Assembly (NCBI GenBank): GCA_009995225.1
Contig: JAACPW010000014.1
Span: forward strand, 31,283 to 95,282
Origin: Sphingomonadales bacterium
GTDB taxonomy: Bacteria > Pseudomonadota > Alphaproteobacteria > Sphingomonadales > Sphingomonadaceae
Reading direction: 5' to 3'
Length of the DNA stretch: 64,000 bases
In this document: positions 35,137 to 44,820 of the stretch, piece by piece
Layout: each line of letters opens with the position of its first letter
Numbering within the stretch: the first letter of the stretch is position 1
Translations under genes and position numbers: made by a program
Notes under the pieces: generated by a model
The model's input: the letters and a program-made list of their open reading frames with translations, nothing else
The model's database searches: none
What the model was told of the DNA's origin: nothing

Positions 35137-37080
35137 TCATATCTCCACCTGACTCCCCAGTTCGACCACCCGGTTGGTGGGCAGCCGGAAGAACGCCATC
35201 GCGCTCGCCGCATTGCGCAGCATCCAAGCAAACAGCTTCTCGCGCCAGATCGCCATGCCCGGCTTGGAGGACGGCAGCAGCGTTTGGCGTGACAGGAAGA
35301 AGCTGGTGTGCATCATGTCGAACTTGCCGCCGCACAGATCGAGCGTCCCGAGCAGCTTGGGCACGTCGGTTTCCTCAAGGAAGCCACAATTGATCGTCAC
35401 GCGGTAAAATCCGTTGCCAAGATCCTTGCACTCGTAACGCTCGGACTCGTCGACATAGGGCATCCCCTGCACCGCCACGGTCAGGATCAGCACGCGCTCG
35501 TGCAGCACCTTGTTGTGCTTGATATTGTGCAGCAGCGCCGAAGGAACGCCCGAGTTGGTCGAGGCCATGAACACGGACGTACCCAGCACGCGGGTCGCCG
35601 AGTTCTGCGCGCTCTTGGCGAAGATTTCGATCGGAAGCGCGCTTTCAGTCATGCTGGCCCGCATCAGCTCACGCCCGCGCGACCAGGTGGTCAGAAGCGT
35701 GAAGATCACAAACCCGATCAGCAGCGGCACCCACCCGCCTTGCGGGACCTTGATGAGATTGGCGCCAAAATACGCGACGTCCACGATCAGGAAAACGATT
35801 ACCAGCGGCAAGGCCTTCCACACCGGCCAACGCCACAGCGCGAACAGGACAGCCGCCAGAAGCAGGGTGTCGATGAACATCGCACCGGTGACCGCAATGC
35901 CATAAGCGGCCGCCAGATTGCTTGATGACTGGAAGAACAGCACCAGCAGGATGACCATGACCATCAGGCCCCAGTTGATCGCCGGGATGTAGATTTGCCC
36001 CGCAGCCGATGCGCTGGTGTGGTGGATTTCCATGCGCGGGATGAAGCCAAGCTGGATGGCCTGTTGGGTCAGGCTGAACGCTCCCGAGATCACGGCCTGA
36101 CTGGCGATGATCGTCGCGAGCAAGGCGAGGATAACCACAGGCACACGAACAAGGTCAGGGATCATCAAAAAGAAAGGATCCTGAATCAGCGCCGATGCAG
36201 CTTCGGGCGAGGTTTGCGACAGGATCAGCGCGCCCTGCCCCATGTAGTTCAGCATCAGTGCCGGGAAGACGAAACTGAGCCATGACAGCGCGATCGGCTT
36301 TCGCCCGAAATGCCCCATATCGGCATAAAGTGCCTCAGCCCCGGTCACTGCCAGCACAACACTGCCCAGCGCGATGAAGGCGACCAGTCCATCCGTGGCA
36401 AAAAACCGCAGCGCGTTGAGCGGATTGATCGTTTCCAGAATGATGGCGGGATTGGCGCTGAGGTGCATCACACCCAGCGTCGCCAGCATGACGAAGTAGG
36501 TCAGCATGACAGGACTGAACAGCTTGCCAACCCGCTCGGTCCCGCGCGATTGGATCGCGAACAGGCCGAACAAGATGGCCACGGCGGTTGGGACGATCCA
36601 TGGTTTGAAACCTGGCACAATATATTGCAGCCCCTCGGTCGCGGAAAGAACCGAGATCGCCGGTGTAATCATGCTGTCGCCGTAAAACAGCGCAGTCGCG
36701 AACACACCCAGCAGCACCAGAGGCGCGGTCCAACCAGCTTTGTCCGAGGTGCGCTTGATCAGGGCGAGCAACGCCAGGCTCCCGCCTTCGCCCTGATTGT
36801 CGGCGCGCATGATTGTGAGAACGTATTTGACCGTCACAACCATCATCATCGACCAGAACACAAGGCTCAATACACCGTGGATGTGCTCGGCATCGGGCGT
36901 AATGCCCGGCACCCCGTTGTGCGATGCAAAGGTTTCCCGGAAGGCATAAAGCGGGCTGGTGCCGATATCGCCGAACACCACGCCAACCGCGCCAATGGCA
37001 AGAGAGCCTGTCGACGCGCGGTGCCCCTGCGCATGGTTCTGCGCCGGGACTGGGTCGGTGGGGTTGGCTGTGCTGCTCAT
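35137..37080 (-). CDS. kup: Low-affinity potassium/proton symporter
   Basis: This 647-residue protein is a member of the KUP/HAK/KT transporter family. It has about 12 membrane helices in the first 430 residues and a hydrophilic C-terminal domain (~470-647). Family blocks include [29 protein letters not shown] and [14 protein letters not shown]. It takes up K+ at the inner membrane, usually driven by protons. It appears monocistronic and convergent with ispZ. Confidence 0.95.
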   Translation of the reverse strand: MSSTANPTDPVPAQNHAQGHRASTGSLAIGAVGVVFGDIGTSPLYAFRETFASHNGVPGITPDAEHIHGVLSLVFWSMMMVVTVKYVLTIMRADNQGEGGSLALLALIKRTSDKAGWTAPLVLLGVFATALFYGDSMITPAISVLSATEGLQYIVPGFKPWIVPTAVAILFGLFAIQSRGTERVGKLFSPVMLTYFVMLATLGVMHLSANPAIILETINPLNALRFFATDGLVAFIALGSVVLAVTGAEALYADMGHFGRKPIALSWLSFVFPALMLNYMGQGALILSQTSPEAASALIQDPFFLMIPDLVRVPVVILALLATIIASQAVISGAFSLTQQAIQLGFIPRMEIHHTSASAAGQIYIPAINWGLMVMVILLVLFFQSSSNLAAAYGIAVTGAMFIDTLLLAAVLFALWRWPVWKALPLVIVFLIVDVAYFGANLIKVPQGGWVPLLIGFVIFTLLTTWSRGRELMRASMTESALPIEIFAKSAQNSATRVLGTSVFMASTNSGVPSALLHNIKHNKVLHERVLILTVAVQGMPYVDESERYECKDLGNGFYRVTINCGFLEETDVPKLLGTLDLCGGKFDMMHTSFFLSRQTLLPSSKPGMAIWREKLFAWMLRNAASAMAFFRLPTNRVVELGSQVEI

Positions 37081-37218
37081 GTCGATCGGATTTCCCGTAT
37101 CATGCGGTACTGCCCATCCTGCCGAAACGCTTCAGGCCAGTAAGGCCGCGCGCCTAGCACCGCCCGTTCGCACCTGCAACATTACCGGCGTACCCCACGT
37201 ATGCCGGTAACCGAGCTG

Positions 37219-37866
37219 TCATTGCCCTTGCAGCATCGGCGCACGGGCAATCATGCCGTCAAGCCGAGCCACTTCGCCTTCAAGCCCCTGGCGCCATGGC
37301 GCATCAGGGGGTGAATTTTGCAGCAGACCGGCCCATACATTTCGCGCCGCAACGATCTCGCCGCTTTGCAGATAGGCAAAACCGAGGAAATATTCTGCTC
37401 CGGGATGGCTCGGATCAACCGCTTTTGCACGGCCGAAGGCCTGCACAGCTGCCGGCGTGACAAAACCGTCGGCGTGCCCGACCAGAGCAAGACCGAGCGC
37501 AAGCCAGCTTTCGGTATCGCGCGGATTGTCGGTCAGTCCGCGTTGGAGCAGCGACGCTGCATCGGCAAATTGCCCGCGGCGGGCAAAGGCATCCGAAGTA
37601 ATCAGATAATCAGGCGCCGGAAGGGTGCGAGAAAAAAGCGCGGATCGCCCTTCGACCATCGCTTCACCTTGACCGGATGCTTGTGCCGTTGGGGTCTTGG
37701 GCGCGGAGGCCTGCCCCGGCGAGCCCTGCCAGGCATAACCTGCAAGGCCGATAGCCAACACCGCACCAAACAGTGCCATGCCTTCGCGCGGCAATTTCAA
37801 AAGCAGCACCGCAAGCGCAAATGCCGCCAGCGCCAAGGCCCCTACGGCCAGCCATCCACCGATCAT
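37219..37866 (-). CDS. ccmI: Cytochrome c maturation protein I-like, TPR domain
   Basis: The start at ATG 37866 (MIGGWLAVGALAL) overlaps the ccmH stop in ATGA-like fashion, giving about 215 residues. Two hydrophobic segments at the N-terminus are followed by TPR-like helices (DYLITSDAFARRGQFADAASLLQRGL, PRDTESWLALGLALVG, PGAEYFLGFAYLQSGE). CcmI presents apocytochrome c to the haem ligation complex. It closes the minus-strand operon ccmC-D-E-F-G-H-I. Confidence 0.85.
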   Translation of the reverse strand: MIGGWLAVGALALAAFALAVLLLKLPREGMALFGAVLAIGLAGYAWQGSPGQASAPKTPTAQASGQGEAMVEGRSALFSRTLPAPDYLITSDAFARRGQFADAASLLQRGLTDNPRDTESWLALGLALVGHADGFVTPAAVQAFGRAKAVDPSHPGAEYFLGFAYLQSGEIVAARNVWAGLLQNSPPDAPWRQGLEGEVARLDGMIARAPMLQGQ

Positions 37867-38306
37867 GCCGCGTCTCCTGCATCGCAGCGCCGTTTGCCCA
37901 ACCGTCTCAGAAGGACGCCTGCCACAATCAACAGAAGCACGATCGGGCCTGCAAACAGCGGCCATGTTGTCGCGCTGACTTCAGGCTCGTAACTCACGTA
38001 ATCGCCGTAACGCGCAATCAGCCAGCTTCGAATTTCGCTCGGGCTTTCGCCTGCAAGAATACGGCTGCGCACCTGATGGCGCATGTCGCCTGCCATCGGC
38101 GCGTCGGAATCAGCGATGCTCTGCGACTGACATTTGAGACAGCGCAGACTGTGCATCAACGCTGTCGCCTCAGACTCCAGGCGCGGGTCATCGAGCTGGT
38201 TGTACGCATAGGGCGCAGGCGGCAGAGAATCCTGCGCCGACAACGGAACAGTCAAGACAGCCATCAGCATGACGAAGAACCATCCGATCTTGCGCTGAGA
38301 GATCAT
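37863..38306 (-). CDS. ccmH: Cytochrome c maturation protein H
   Basis: This 147-residue protein has an N-terminal signal/anchor, a periplasmic domain with the redox motif LRCLKCQ, and a C-terminal membrane helix (PLFAGPIVLLLIVAGVLL). It reduces apocytochrome c cysteines for haem attachment. Its ATG overlaps the ccmG stop by 4 bases. Confidence 0.95.
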   Translation of the reverse strand: MISQRKIGWFFVMLMAVLTVPLSAQDSLPPAPYAYNQLDDPRLESEATALMHSLRCLKCQSQSIADSDAPMAGDMRHQVRSRILAGESPSEIRSWLIARYGDYVSYEPEVSATTWPLFAGPIVLLLIVAGVLLRRLGKRRCDAGDAA

Positions 38307-38833
38307 CGGGCATTATCCAGTTCGCCAAGCAGCATGGGTACATCGGCCTGGCGAATGTCGCCGATATGCTGATACCGGATCACACCATTTGCGTCGATGA
38401 CGAAGGTCTCGGGCACCCCGGACGAGCCGATTGCCAACTGAACCTCGGAAATCTTATCACTGCCAATGGCGGCGTAGGGATTGCCGTAACGACCAAGGAA
38501 ATTGCTGACGTCTTCGGGGCGGTCTCGGATCGCAATACCGATGATTTCAACACCCTCGGCCTGCAACGCCTCCAATTGGGGGGCTTCGGCAATGCAGGGA
38601 AGGCACCAGCTCGCCCAGATGTTGAGCAGCCGGGGCTTGCCCCCCACGAAGTGCGCCTTGCTCGCGCCCGGCAAGCCTGCAACCGCAGGCTCAAGGGCAA
38701 ATTCAGGCAGTGGTTCACCGATCATCGTGCTTTCGACGAATTCGTCCTTGTCCTGCGTCAGCATGTAGCCCGCGACCCCGGCAAAGAACGCGAACAGGGC
38801 GAGCGGCAACCATAGAAATAGGCGTGAACGCAT
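38303..38833 (-). CDS. ccmG: Thiol:disulfide interchange protein CcmG/DsbE
   Basis: The ATG at 38833 (MRSRLFLWLPLAL), 4 bases after the ccmF stop, gives 176 residues. The longer frame to 38932 runs into ccmF. One N-terminal membrane anchor is followed by a thioredoxin fold with the active site WASWCLPC and the cis-proline in SGVPETFVID. It acts in the periplasm to keep apocytochrome and CcmH cysteines reduced. Confidence 0.95.
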   Translation of the reverse strand: MRSRLFLWLPLALFAFFAGVAGYMLTQDKDEFVESTMIGEPLPEFALEPAVAGLPGASKAHFVGGKPRLLNIWASWCLPCIAEAPQLEALQAEGVEIIGIAIRDRPEDVSNFLGRYGNPYAAIGSDKISEVQLAIGSSGVPETFVIDANGVIRYQHIGDIRQADVPMLLGELDNAR

Positions 38834-38837
38834 CCCG

Positions 38838-40823
38838 CTATTCCGCCGGAACCGGAGAGGCGGCATCCAGAGCCTCAAGATCGCTGCGGCGAACCGTTCC
38901 CATGGCAACCGCCCTGCGGCGCCGGACATCAACCTTTACCCGGCCCGCAATCGCCAGAATACCGCCCAGTCCGATCAGGAGTCCGCCATACCAGATGAAT
39001 GTCACAAACGGTTTCCACCAAACGCGGATCTGCCATCGTCCGTCTTCGGCCTGATTGCCGATCACGGCGTAAAGCTGCCCATCCCAACGGGTCAGCAGCG
39101 CGCTTTCGCTGGTGGCTTGCGGCGGCGACCAGAAATTGCGCGCTTGGGGAGTAAGGATAACCGGCTCGCCGCCATCCTCGCTTATTGCCAGCCGCGCCTC
39201 GATCGCGGTCCAATTCGGCCCGGCAACGGGGGTTACACTTTCAAGCGTGAAGCTGAAATCGCCAATCTGCTCAGTGCCGCCAGGCGCAACGGCCGCGAGA
39301 CGCTCTTGCGAAAATGCACCCTCGCAGGCCATGCCGAACAACGAAACAGCTACGCCGAAGTGGGCGATGACCATGCCCCAAGTCGCGACCGGTACGCGTG
39401 AAATAGCGCGTCCACGCAGAGGCAGGAATGCCGCCACACCCAGGGCCGCAGCCAGACCCAGCCCAAGCAACGGCAAGAGCGGAAACTGACCAAAGAAGCT
39501 CACCACCGCGATCACACCAATGAAAAGCGCAGCGATAAGGGCCAGCTCGAATTGCAGGCGGGCAGGCTTGTCGCTCTTCCAACGCAAGAGCGGGCCAACC
39601 GCCATGACAAGAAACATAGGCACCGCAAAGATGGCCGAGGCGGGATTGAAATACGGCGGTCCGACAGAGACGCGCACGTCGAACATCTCGGTCAGTAGCG
39701 GATAAAGCGTACCAAGCAAGACGATCGCAAGGATCGCGGAAAGCATGACATTGTTGAACACCAGCGCGCCCTCTCGGCTGCTGACGGCAAACCGCTTGCC
39801 TTCCGAAACCGCACCGGCGCGCAGCGCGAAAATTGTAAAGGCCCCGCCAATGTAGAGCCCCAGCAAAGCGAGGATAAAGGCCCCACGCTCCGGATCCACG
39901 GCAAAGGCATGAACGCTGGTCAACACGCCCGACCGAACGAGGAAGGTTCCCAGCATCGACATCGAGAACGCCAGTACGCCCAGCATGATGGTCCACGTAC
40001 GCAACGCATCACGCGCAGCCAGGACGCTTACCGAATGCATCAGCGCCGTCGCCGCAAGCCAAGGCATTAGCGAAGCATTCTCGACGGGGTCCCAAAACCA
40101 CCATCCACCCCAACCCAGTTCGTAGTAGGCCCAGTAGGACCCAGCGGTAATGCCCAATGTCAAAAGCACCCAGGCGCCCAGAACCCACGGGCGCATCACA
40201 CGGGCAAAGGAGGGATTGACCTCCCGAGTCAACAAAGCGCCCATCGCAAGGCTGAAGGCCACAGAAAGCCCGACGTAGCCCGCATAAAGCGTGGGCGGGT
40301 GAATTGCGAGACCAACATCCTGCAGCAGGGGATTGAGACCCGTGCCTTCCGCTGCCGGGACGGGCAAACGCTCGAACGGGTTGGAGGACAAGAGGAGAAA
40401 GGCATAGAAGCCCAGCGCCACGAAGCCCTGAACCGCCAGTGTCGCTCCCATAGTGCGTTCGGGCAAACGCCTTTCGAATGCGGCGAGCATTCCACCCGAA
40501 AGCGCCAGCACGCCGACCCACAGTAGCATCGAACCCTCATGGTTTCCCCATGTGCCGGTCAATTTGTAGAGCATCGGCTTCATCGAATGGGAATTGCTGG
40601 CAACCAGCTTGATCGAAAGATCAGTGATCGCAAATGCCCAAAGCAGCATAAGGAAGGCCAGCACCGCGAGGAACGCCTGCACGATCGCAGCAGGCCGCGC
40701 ATAGATCGCGAGAGGATTGACTTCGCCACCGGCTGCCCTGAGCGCAAACGCGCCCGAGGCAATCTGCAATACCGCCAGTGCGGCCGCGAGCCACAGGGCA
40801 GCCAAACCGATTTCAGGAATCAT
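38838..40823 (-). CDS. ccmF: Haem lyase subunit CcmF
   Basis: This 661-residue polytopic protein has about 14-15 membrane helices. The haem-handling WWD motif reads WGGWWFWDPVENAS near residues 230-245. It forms the haem ligation complex with CcmH and CcmI in the inner membrane. ccmE lies 27 bases upstream and ccmG 4 bases downstream on the same strand. Confidence 0.96.
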   Translation of the reverse strand: MIPEIGLAALWLAAALAVLQIASGAFALRAAGGEVNPLAIYARPAAIVQAFLAVLAFLMLLWAFAITDLSIKLVASNSHSMKPMLYKLTGTWGNHEGSMLLWVGVLALSGGMLAAFERRLPERTMGATLAVQGFVALGFYAFLLLSSNPFERLPVPAAEGTGLNPLLQDVGLAIHPPTLYAGYVGLSVAFSLAMGALLTREVNPSFARVMRPWVLGAWVLLTLGITAGSYWAYYELGWGGWWFWDPVENASLMPWLAATALMHSVSVLAARDALRTWTIMLGVLAFSMSMLGTFLVRSGVLTSVHAFAVDPERGAFILALLGLYIGGAFTIFALRAGAVSEGKRFAVSSREGALVFNNVMLSAILAIVLLGTLYPLLTEMFDVRVSVGPPYFNPASAIFAVPMFLVMAVGPLLRWKSDKPARLQFELALIAALFIGVIAVVSFFGQFPLLPLLGLGLAAALGVAAFLPLRGRAISRVPVATWGMVIAHFGVAVSLFGMACEGAFSQERLAAVAPGGTEQIGDFSFTLESVTPVAGPNWTAIEARLAISEDGGEPVILTPQARNFWSPPQATSESALLTRWDGQLYAVIGNQAEDGRWQIRVWWKPFVTFIWYGGLLIGLGGILAIAGRVKVDVRRRRAVAMGTVRRSDLEALDAASPVPAE

Positions 40824-40850
40824 GACTTGGCCCTCATTTGTGCCACGGCG

Positions 40851-41312
40851 CTAATTCAGCCCTACCGTTGTGTCCGCTGCCATTTTGGCCGCTTGCTGTG
40901 TTCCCATGCCCTCCAACTCTCTCGGAACATAATTTTCATCGTGCTTAGCCAACAGGTTTGTCGCCAGAAAAACGCCATCGGGCCTGAGGCTTCCCTCGGC
41001 AACGACGCCTGAATTTTCGACGAACAGATCGGGGAGGATGCCGCTGTACCGCACAGAAATCGCATCGGCGGTGTTACCGGTTACCATGAAGTTGACCGTG
41101 ACGCCGTCAGCCTCGGTCTTGATCGAGCCGGCCTGAACCATTCCGCCCAAGCGCACGGCCTGCCCTACCGCAGGCGGCTCGGAAGCCATTTGCTCGGGCA
41201 AATAGAAATAGTTTGCCTGATTGCGCAGCGACCATGCCGCAAGCAAACCTGCCCCGACAATCGCGACGAGGGCGATGATCACAAGGACCAGGCGTTGATG
41301 CTTTGCTTTCAT
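40851..41312 (-). CDS. ccmE: Haem chaperone CcmE
   Basis: The ATG at 41312 (MKAKHQRLVLVIIAL) gives 153 residues. The TTG 18 bases upstream is not needed. One N-terminal membrane helix is followed by an OB-fold domain, with the covalent haem-binding histidine in AKHDENYVP. It carries haem from the CcmC/D side to CcmF. It overlaps nothing upstream; ccmD ends 15 bases before it. Confidence 0.95.
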   Translation of the reverse strand: MKAKHQRLVLVIIALVAIVGAGLLAAWSLRNQANYFYLPEQMASEPPAVGQAVRLGGMVQAGSIKTEADGVTVNFMVTGNTADAISVRYSGILPDLFVENSGVVAEGSLRPDGVFLATNLLAKHDENYVPRELEGMGTQQAAKMAADTTVGLN

Positions 41313-41326
41313 GCCATAATTTCCAT

Positions 41327-41470
41327 TCAACGACGCCGCGTCGCATCGCGCCGCGTTTCAGCGCGCACCATCGAACGCCACGCCCAGATGATGAGCAGCG
41401 CGAGCGCGATCCCTCCCACGCCATAGGCAAGCCATACGAAGTCCCACTGATTCAGTTCTTCGCGCATCAT
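41327..41470 (-). CDS. ccmD: Haem exporter protein D
   Basis: This 47-residue protein starts with ATGATG overlapping the ccmC stop. It reads MMREELNQWDFVWLAYGVGG, then one hydrophobic helix (IALALLIIWAW), then a basic tail rich in Arg. This is the standard CcmD pattern. It helps release haem-loaded CcmE from CcmC. Confidence 0.88.
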   Translation of the reverse strand: MMREELNQWDFVWLAYGVGGIALALLIIWAWRSMVRAETRRDATRRR

Positions 41471-42222
41471 GCCTGCTCCATCGCGGGGACTGGTGCCGTT
41501 ACATCATCATCGAGCGCGCGGCGGCGCAAACGGGCTTCAACCTGGCTTTGTGCAATTAATGCACGCATGCGCATCAGGACGATTGCGCCAAACAAGAGCG
41601 AAAAGCCGACAACCGCTGCCAGCATCGGCACAAGAAACGTCGCCTCGATTGCGCTTTTCCCGGCGGTGATACTGGGAGGCTGGTGCAGCGAGTTCCACCA
41701 AACGACCGAGCGATTGATAATCGGAACATTGATCGCGCCGACCAACCCGAAAATCGCAGCAATCTTGCTCGAAGAACCTTCGCGTTCAGCCGCCTCCGTC
41801 AGGGCGATGTAACCAGCGTAGAGAAACAGCAGCACCAACATCGACGTCAGGCGCCCGTCCCATTCCCACCAGGTTCCCCATGTTGGCCGGCCCCAGATCG
41901 AACCTGTGGCAAGGCAAATGGCGCAGAACACCATTCCCGGCACAGCAATTGCGCGGGCGGACAGCGCAGCTAGCGGATGTTTCCAAATGAGCAGCATCGC
42001 GGACGAAAGCGCAATTCCTGTCCAGCCTCCCATTCCAAGCCAGGCCGAAGGTACGTGGATAAAAAGGATCCGCACGGTCTCGCCCATCAGACGGTCGGGC
42101 GGAACAATGAACAGTCCCCACGCGACCGCACCCAGCGACAATACGAGGCCGCTCCAGAACAGAAGCGGCATAAGCCATCGTGCGAGGCTCAAAAAACGGG
42201 TAGGGTTGGCGTAAATGTGCAT
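41467..42222 (-). CDS. ccmC: Haem exporter protein C
   Basis: This 251-residue protein has six membrane helices and the tryptophan-rich motif WGTWWEWDGRLTS. It loads haem onto CcmE at the periplasmic face of the inner membrane. It is the first gene of the ccm operon here. ccmA and ccmB, the ABC partners, are not present nearby. Confidence 0.95.
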   Translation of the reverse strand: MHIYANPTRFLSLARWLMPLLFWSGLVLSLGAVAWGLFIVPPDRLMGETVRILFIHVPSAWLGMGGWTGIALSSAMLLIWKHPLAALSARAIAVPGMVFCAICLATGSIWGRPTWGTWWEWDGRLTSMLVLLFLYAGYIALTEAAEREGSSSKIAAIFGLVGAINVPIINRSVVWWNSLHQPPSITAGKSAIEATFLVPMLAAVVGFSLLFGAIVLMRMRALIAQSQVEARLRRRALDDDVTAPVPAMEQA

Positions 42223-42319
42223 GGCTATATGTGTCTAAGCGGGCTTGTAGCCTTACACCCGCTCCGGACAAGACTGCAATTCATGCAACGGGGCTTTCGT
42301 TCCCGGCCATGCACATGCT

Positions 42320-43387
42320 TCAGCCGCGCCCGATCAGCTTTTGCGCCATGCGATCGGCCACCACATCCGACGACACACCGGTGCTCTCACTTTCTTGCCA
42401 GATTGACTCGAGCCGGCCCGGAATCTTTTCGACCAGCGTGTTCACCTCTGTAACGTCGCCTGAATTTCCGTTGCGCCGGGCAAGATATTCAGTAGCAACG
42501 GAGATGATTCCTCCGGCGTTTATGACATAGTCCGGAGCGTACAGGATCCCGCGTGCGGCCAGCGCTGCCCCATGTTCGGGCCGGGCCAGCTGATTGTTGG
42601 CGCCCCCTGCGACAATCGCGCAATCAAGCGCAGCAATGCCAGCGTCATCGAGAATTGCACCCAAAGCGTTCGGACTGAACACGTCGCATGCCGTTCCCAT
42701 GATCGTTTCCGACGAAACGACTGTGCCGCCAAGCTCGGCAGCCAACCCTGCGGCACGTTCGGCATGAATGTCAGCCAGCGTCAATCTTGCACCGTCACGC
42801 GCCAGCAGGCGGGCAACCCCGCCACCAACCGAGCCTGTGCCTTGGACAGCAACGCGCACGCCGCCAAGACTATCGTGGCCCAATTTGTGTCGCACCGCGG
42901 CTCTGATGCCAAGATAGATACCGTAAGCCGTGAACGGCCCTGGATCGCCGCCCGCACGCCCCTGCCCTGTAACAGGAAGTCCCGAAACATGGTCCGTCCT
43001 GTGCGATACGGTAACCATATCAGCTTCGGAAATGCCGACATCCTCGGCCGTGACGTAACGCCCGCCCATGCCTTCGACAGCGTCGCCAAAAGCTGCGAGC
43101 ATTTCCGGCGTTTTGATCCGCTGCTCATCGGCAAGGATAACAGCCTTGCCGCCGCCCATCGGCAGGCCGGCCATCGCGTTTTTGTAACTCATCCCACGCG
43201 AAAGACGCAAGGCGTCACTCATGGCCAGCGCCGGAACGTTGTAATGCCAAAAGCGGGTGCCACCAGCTGCCGGACCAAGATGGGTAGAATGGACTGCAAT
43301 AATTGCAGTCAGCCCGCTCGCCCGATCGTGAACCACTTGCACCAATTCGTGCGCGTCAAAATCAGGCTCAGCCCAGAAAGCTGTCAT
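42320..43387 (-). CDS. Glu/Leu/Phe/Val dehydrogenase-family amino acid dehydrogenase (leucine dehydrogenase-like)
   Basis: The ATG at 43387 (MTAFWAEPDFDAHELVQV) gives 355 residues. Reading further upstream crosses the tRNA-His gene. The catalytic lysine lies in SYKNAMAGLPMGGGKAVI. A C-terminal NAD-binding fold carries VAVQGTGSVGGGVARLL. The family oxidatively deaminates branched-chain or aromatic amino acids to keto acids with NAD. The length (~350) is typical of leucine/valine dehydrogenases. The exact substrate is inferred. Confidence 0.85.
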   Translation of the reverse strand: MTAFWAEPDFDAHELVQVVHDRASGLTAIIAVHSTHLGPAAGGTRFWHYNVPALAMSDALRLSRGMSYKNAMAGLPMGGGKAVILADEQRIKTPEMLAAFGDAVEGMGGRYVTAEDVGISEADMVTVSHRTDHVSGLPVTGQGRAGGDPGPFTAYGIYLGIRAAVRHKLGHDSLGGVRVAVQGTGSVGGGVARLLARDGARLTLADIHAERAAGLAAELGGTVVSSETIMGTACDVFSPNALGAILDDAGIAALDCAIVAGGANNQLARPEHGAALAARGILYAPDYVINAGGIISVATEYLARRNGNSGDVTEVNTLVEKIPGRLESIWQESESTGVSSDVVADRMAQKLIGRG

Positions 43388-43434
43388 GTCATCTCCCCTG
43401 TCGGGCACGGCACTGCCAAGCAGCAAGGGGAAAA

Positions 43435-43512
43435 TGGGGCGATCAACGGGGTTCGAACCCGCGACCTCCGGTACCACAAACCGGCGCTCTAACCAACTGA
43501 GCTATGATCGCC
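43435..43512 (-). tRNA. tRNA-His (GTG)
   Basis: This gene includes the extra 5' G-1 typical of tRNA-His, which pairs with C73, and an encoded CCA. The acceptor is GCGATCA with TGATCGC. The anticodon arm is CCGGT-TTGTGGT-ACCGG, giving anticodon GTG, and the T-loop has TTCGAAC. It lies just upstream of the amino acid dehydrogenase gene on the same strand. Confidence 0.95.
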
Positions 43513-43745
43513 ACACGCCCCTGCTCGCATACCACCATTTCGGTCGCTGCCAAGCCCGCGCGAAGAAGCGCGGTTTACGCATGGCAGACACACCGTCAAG
43601 TGCGCTGACGAGGACGGCGAGCCTCTTGCACAAAGACCTCCACCAGGGAAGTGAAAACTGCTTTGCGACATCACACACGCAAGATTATTACACAGTGCCG
43701 TGAATCGTTGCCAAGAGCCCGTCCGCATCTATCGTCGGGAATGCC

Positions 43746-44381
43746 ATGAAGAGCTTTTCCGACTCAATCGCCACACAGATCGCGACCCGTGTTGGCGTTC
43801 AACGCGTTCCCTCGGTCAAAGCCACAGTGTTCCAGCACAAACACTTTGTGTCGGCTGATCTGGCCGCAGCCCTCGTCACCCTCATCGATGCAGGCCGCCG
43901 CCCCTCGACCATCGCAGACGACAACGGAGATGCCCAATTCCGGACCAGCGAAACCTGCGATCTGCCAGCAGATGCGGGCGCTGTGCAGAGCATTGAGACA
44001 CAGCTAACCGCTTTGTCCGGCATCGACCCCGCCTACGGGGAGCCTCTTCAAGGCCAACGCTACGCGGAAGGGCAGGAGTTCAAACCACACACCGATTTTT
44101 TTGCGCCATCGGGTCGCGATTTTCACAAATTCTGTGCGCTGTCGGGCAACCGCACATGGACGTTTATGATCTATCTTAATGACGTTACCGCTGGCGGTGC
44201 GACGCGCTTCAAGCTGCTCGACAAGACCTTTCAGCCGGAGTTGGGCAAACTTTTGTGCTGGGACAACCGTCTGCCGGATGGCGGGGTCAACCACGCGACA
44301 CTTCACCATGGCATGAAGGTCAGGAAAGGGGTCAAGTACGTGATTACCAAATGGTACCGCGAAAAACCCTGGCAAGGTTAG
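43746..44381 (+). CDS. 2-oxoglutarate/Fe(II) oxygenase, prolyl 4-hydroxylase-like
   Basis: This 211-residue protein carries the iron-binding HxD (His115, Asp117 in FKPHTDFF) and the distal His in ATLHHGMKV (around 187-188). A basic residue nearby (KGVKYVITKW) could bind 2-oxoglutarate. It is a P4Hc-domain protein that likely hydroxylates a proline or other residue on an unknown substrate. It stands alone between tRNA-His and the convergent rpmE. Confidence 0.9.
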   Translation: MKSFSDSIATQIATRVGVQRVPSVKATVFQHKHFVSADLAAALVTLIDAGRRPSTIADDNGDAQFRTSETCDLPADAGAVQSIETQLTALSGIDPAYGEPLQGQRYAEGQEFKPHTDFFAPSGRDFHKFCALSGNRTWTFMIYLNDVTAGGATRFKLLDKTFQPELGKLLCWDNRLPDGGVNHATLHHGMKVRKGVKYVITKWYREKPWQG

Positions 44382-44388
44382 CCGTGCC

Positions 44389-44420
44389 AAAACGAAAAGG
44401 GCGACCCCGTCAGGCCGCCC
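44389..44420 (-). terminator. Intrinsic terminator of rpmE
   Basis: On the minus strand GGGCGGCC and GGTCGCCC pair around TGACGG with one mismatch. The run TTTTCGTTTT follows, just downstream of the rpmE stop. Confidence 0.78.
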
Positions 44421-44482
44421 TCCTCACGCAGCCCGAAGGCCGCGAACCAGTTGGCGCAGCCGAAGCCGCACCGAACCCGAAA

Positions 44483-44707
44483 TCACTTCTTGAGGCTGAG
44501 CCCGCCGAAACGCTTGTTGAACTGCGCAACACGACCGCCTTCGGACACCTGCTGCTTGCCACCGGTCCAGGCGGGGTGGCTCAGCGGATCGATTTCGAGC
44601 GCGAGCACATCGCCTTCCTTACCCCAGGTGGAGCGAGTCTGGAATTCGGTACCATCGGTCATCTTGACCGTGATCAGGTGGTATGCGGGGTGACCTTCGG
44701 CCTTCAT
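44483..44707 (-). CDS. rpmE: Large ribosomal subunit protein bL31
   Basis: This 74-residue protein matches bL31 ([43 protein letters not shown]). It has no CxxC zinc motif, so it is the zinc-independent form common in alphaproteobacteria. It follows fabZ on the same strand after 113 bases that contain a strong hairpin, and it has its own terminator. Confidence 0.95.
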   Translation of the reverse strand: MKAEGHPAYHLITVKMTDGTEFQTRSTWGKEGDVLALEIDPLSHPAWTGGKQQVSEGGRVAQFNKRFGGLSLKK

Positions 44708-44728
44708 GATCGTGTCCTTTGCAGCGTG

Positions 44729-44748
44729 GCGCCGGTACCGACCGGCGC
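44729..44748 (-). promoter_or_regulatory. Hairpin in the leader of rpmE
   Basis: A perfect 8-bp stem (GCGCCGGT / ACCGGCGC) with a 4-base loop lies 22-41 bases upstream of the rpmE start. A longer pairing of GCAGCG with CGCTGC around it is possible. It could be a fabZ terminator remnant without a T-run, or an autoregulatory bL31 leader. Confidence 0.5.
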
Positions 44749-44820
44749 TGCTATGAATGGGAAGCGGGGCGGTTAGTCGGGAACGCTGCGCAATGCAAGC
44801 TTTGTTCGCGGCCTAATCGA

